Source of the DNA: Bacteroidales bacterium UBA3709
GTDB taxonomy: Bacteria > Bacteroidota > Bacteroidia > Bacteroidales > UBA932
Length of the DNA stretch: 24,221 nt
Assembly: GCA_002372015.1 (NCBI GenBank)
Contig: DFIA01000097.1
Location: 1 to 24,221 of the forward strand
Direction of reading: 5' to 3'
This document shows, piece after piece, positions 22,586 to 24,221 of the stretch; within the stretch, counting starts at the first letter, position 1; each line of letters opens with the position of its first letter. The position numbers and the translations under genes were made by a program. The notes under the pieces are model-generated. The model did no database searches and was not told the origin of the DNA. It was given only the letters and a program-made list of their open reading frames with translations.

Positions 22586-23494
22586 ATGCAAAATCGCAAT
22601 TTAGTTTCAATCTCAGACCTCACAAAGGATGAGATGCTCGCCTTACTCAAGCGGGCACAGGAATTTGAAAAGAACCCAAACCAGCACATTTTAGATGGAA
22701 AGGTTGTGGGTTCTTTATTTTTTGAGCCTTCAACGCGTACTCGACTCAGCTTTGAAACTGCCGTAAACCGCCTTGGTGGGCGTGTTATTGGTTTTAGCGA
22801 TGCGAGTACAAGTAGTCAGTCCAAGGGAGAAACATTAAAGGATACCATTATGATGGTAGCCAATTACGCAGATCTTATTGTAATGCGTCATCCTTTGGAG
22901 GGAGCAGCACGTTATGCAAGTGAGATTTCCAAAGTGCCTATCGTGAATGCAGGAGATGGTAGTAATCAACATCCTACTCAAACCATGCTCGATCTTTACA
23001 CCATCTATCAAACGCAGGGTACGCTGGAAAATCTTACAATCACAATGGTTGGAGATCTTAAATATGGCCGTACGGTACATTCTCTTTTAGAGGCCATGCA
23101 CTTCTTCTCTCCTAAGTTCATATTTGTGGCTTGCGACGAGTTGCGTATGCCTGCTCAGTACAAGGAGTACTGCAAAAAGCTGGGTATAGAATACGAAGAA
23201 ACCAGAGAGTTTAACGAGGAGATTATAAACAAAACAGACATCCTATATATGACTCGTGTTCAGAGAGAACGCTTTAGCGATCTTATGGAATATGAGCGTG
23301 TAAAGAATATTTATACCCTAACTGCGAGCATGTTAAAAGGTTGTCGGAAAAATCTTAGGGTACTCCATCCGCTGCCACGTGTTACAGAAATAGCACAAGA
23401 TGTAGATGATACGCCTCAGGCTTATTATTTTGAGCAGGCTTTAAACGGGCTTTATACTCGCGAAGCAATTCTTTGTCGTGCCTTAGGCCTTTAA
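22586..23494 (+). CDS. pyrB: Aspartate carbamoyltransferase catalytic subunit
   Basis: A 302-residue enzyme of pyrimidine synthesis that joins carbamoyl phosphate and aspartate to carbamoyl aspartate. The carbamoyl-phosphate loop FFEPSTRTRLSFE begins at residue 45 (Ser49, Thr50, Arg51, Thr52, Arg53), SSQSKGET at 76-83 is the mobile loop contributed to the neighbouring active site, NQHPTQ at 128-132 holds the conserved His and Gln, and HPLPR is at 261-265. Length and motifs fit the E. coli-type class B catalytic chain that assembles with PyrI. pyrI follows after 33 bases. A terminator hairpin and related short repeats precede the gene, so regulation in the leader is possible. Confidence 0.97.
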   Translation: MQNRNLVSISDLTKDEMLALLKRAQEFEKNPNQHILDGKVVGSLFFEPSTRTRLSFETAVNRLGGRVIGFSDASTSSQSKGETLKDTIMMVANYADLIVMRHPLEGAARYASEISKVPIVNAGDGSNQHPTQTMLDLYTIYQTQGTLENLTITMVGDLKYGRTVHSLLEAMHFFSPKFIFVACDELRMPAQYKEYCKKLGIEYEETREFNEEIINKTDILYMTRVQRERFSDLMEYERVKNIYTLTASMLKGCRKNLRVLHPLPRVTEIAQDVDDTPQAYYFEQALNGLYTREAILCRALGL

Positions 23495-23527
23495 TATAAA
23501 ACCACAAGAATCTTAAAATTGCAGCAG

Positions 23528-23992
23528 ATGAATAATCAGACTAAAAAAGAACTTGCCGTAGCAGCATTGCAAAACGGTATTGTGATAGATCATATACCAT
23601 GTTCTTCACTCTTTAAGGTTGTAAATATATTAGGCCTCGAGAACATAGAAAAGGGCATAACCATAGGCAATAACTTAGACAGCCGCAGTATGGGAAAGAA
23701 AGGGCTGATAAAGATTGCAGATGTGGAACTGCCAAAAGAAATCTTTAACCGTATAGCAGTTATTGCACCAAATGCGGTAATAAATATTATCAAAGATTAT
23801 GAGGTGGTAGATAAGCATAGAGTGGAATTGCCAGAAAATCTGATAGATATAGTTAAATGCAACAACCCTAAGTGTATTAGCAACAACGAACCTATGCGCA
23901 CCCAGTTCCATATTATAGACAAGAGTGCAAATGCTTTCAGATGCCACTATTGTGAACGCATAGTTAATCGGGAAAATGTTGTTTTGAAGTAG
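23528..23992 (+). CDS. pyrI: Aspartate carbamoyltransferase regulatory subunit
   Basis: A 154-residue allosteric subunit that binds CTP/ATP and tunes PyrB. The N-terminal nucleotide-binding domain has KELAVAALQNGIVIDHIP, then FKVVNILGLE, and GKKGLIKIADVELPKE. The C-terminal zinc domain has four Cys in CNNPKC and CHYC, which hold the contact with PyrB, and begins after the VECNNPxC-like block (here IVKCNNPKC). I chose ATG 23528; the longest frame starts at TTG 23519. Co-transcribed with pyrB. Confidence 0.96.
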   Translation: MNNQTKKELAVAALQNGIVIDHIPCSSLFKVVNILGLENIEKGITIGNNLDSRSMGKKGLIKIADVELPKEIFNRIAVIAPNAVINIIKDYEVVDKHRVELPENLIDIVKCNNPKCISNNEPMRTQFHIIDKSANAFRCHYCERIVNRENVVLK

Positions 23993-24073
23993 GTGTTTGT
24001 TTAGGCAGAGAGAGATTTTAGAGACAGATGCTTTAATTTTTTAAGAAGTTGTAGGAAATATCGGTAAAAATTA

Positions 24074-24081
24074 TACCTTTG
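24074..24081 (+). promoter_or_regulatory. -7 element (TACCTTTG) for the ornithine carbamoyltransferase gene
   Basis: TACCTTTG lies 30 bases before the ATG at 24112. A TTG at 24049-24051 is 22 bases upstream and could be a loose -33 element. The 119-base gap after pyrI holds no other clear signal and no obvious terminator. Confidence 0.5.
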
Positions 24082-24111
24082 TGCCCTAATCATCTAATAA
24101 CTTAAAAATTT

Positions 24112-24221
24112 ATGCCAAAAAGCTTGTCTGGTAGAAGTTTCCTAAAATTGTTGGACTTTACCACAGAAGAAATCCAGTATCTATTGGAATTGTCAAAAGA
24201 TTTCAAAAATCTTAAACGCAC
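24112..24221 (+). CDS. argF: Ornithine carbamoyltransferase, N-terminal part (cut by window edge)
   Basis: Only the first 36 codons are present. They read MPKSLSGRSFLKLLDFTTEE and continue IQYLLELSKDFKNLKR, the standard opening of ornithine carbamoyltransferase (LxGRSFLKLLDFTxEEIxYLLxLAxxLK). The enzyme makes citrulline from ornithine and carbamoyl phosphate in arginine synthesis, or the reverse in arginine breakdown. The opening differs from the succinylornithine carbamoyltransferase of Bacteroides. The active-site motifs (STRTR, HCLP) lie outside the window, so the substrate call is by N-terminus only. Confidence 0.85.
   Translation, partial: MPKSLSGRSFLKLLDFTTEEIQYLLELSKDFKNLKR

Noticed and set aside
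23993..24111. Searched for a terminator, riboswitch or small gene between pyrI and argF.
   Set aside because: No convincing stem-loop or coding frame; only the -7 element at 24074-24081 stands out.

Overview
The window looks like ordinary chromosome from a Bacteroidota bacterium, most likely order Bacteroidales. The evidence is the gene families (DUF4271, DUF2723, a bacterial SUI1/YciH factor, zinc-finger-less RecO, bacterial GH3, pyrB-pyrI), the absence of Shine-Dalgarno sequences before start codons, and a Bacteroidota-type -7 promoter element (TAnnTTTG) a short distance upstream of almost every transcription unit. I see no tRNA, rRNA, CRISPR array, insertion sequence or prophage. Genes are very tightly packed: no gap exceeds about 150 bases.

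Layout. The start of uvrC (-) is divergent from a fused PlsC/GNAT acyltransferase (OlsF-like, +). Then comes a four-gene minus-strand operon: SUI1 factor, DUF4271 membrane protein, HemD-like protein with a histone-H1-like Lys/Ala tail, and a single ORF fusing RnpA (RNase P protein) to YidD. Divergent from it is a large DUF2723 GT-C-like membrane protein (+), which converges on a minus-strand operon rdgB - recO - GH3 - LuxE/PaaK-like (listed in transcription order). Divergent from rdgB is an S41 protease (+), tail to tail with a hexapeptide acetyltransferase - U32 peptidase pair (-). Next on the minus strand come a small membrane protein, a polyprenyl diphosphate synthase, a small lipoprotein and rsgA. 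The right part is on the plus strand: a MATE transporter, an AspT/YidE-like transporter, pyrB-pyrI, and the first 36 codons of an ornithine carbamoyltransferase at the window edge.

How the genes relate. Most are housekeeping: DNA repair (uvrC, recO), nucleotide-pool cleaning (rdgB), RNA and translation (SUI1, rnpA, rsgA, possibly U32), isoprenoids, envelope lipids and protein quality control, and carbamoyl-phosphate use (pyrBI, argF). No obvious defence or mobile system is present. The most unusual points are the RnpA-YidD fusion, the nine-copy 27-bp repeat encoding a basic tail on the HemD-like protein directly upstream of it, the paired adenylate-forming enzymes GH3 and LuxE/PaaK, and the regular promoter motif set. 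Functional statements come from motif and family recognition by eye, not from database searches.
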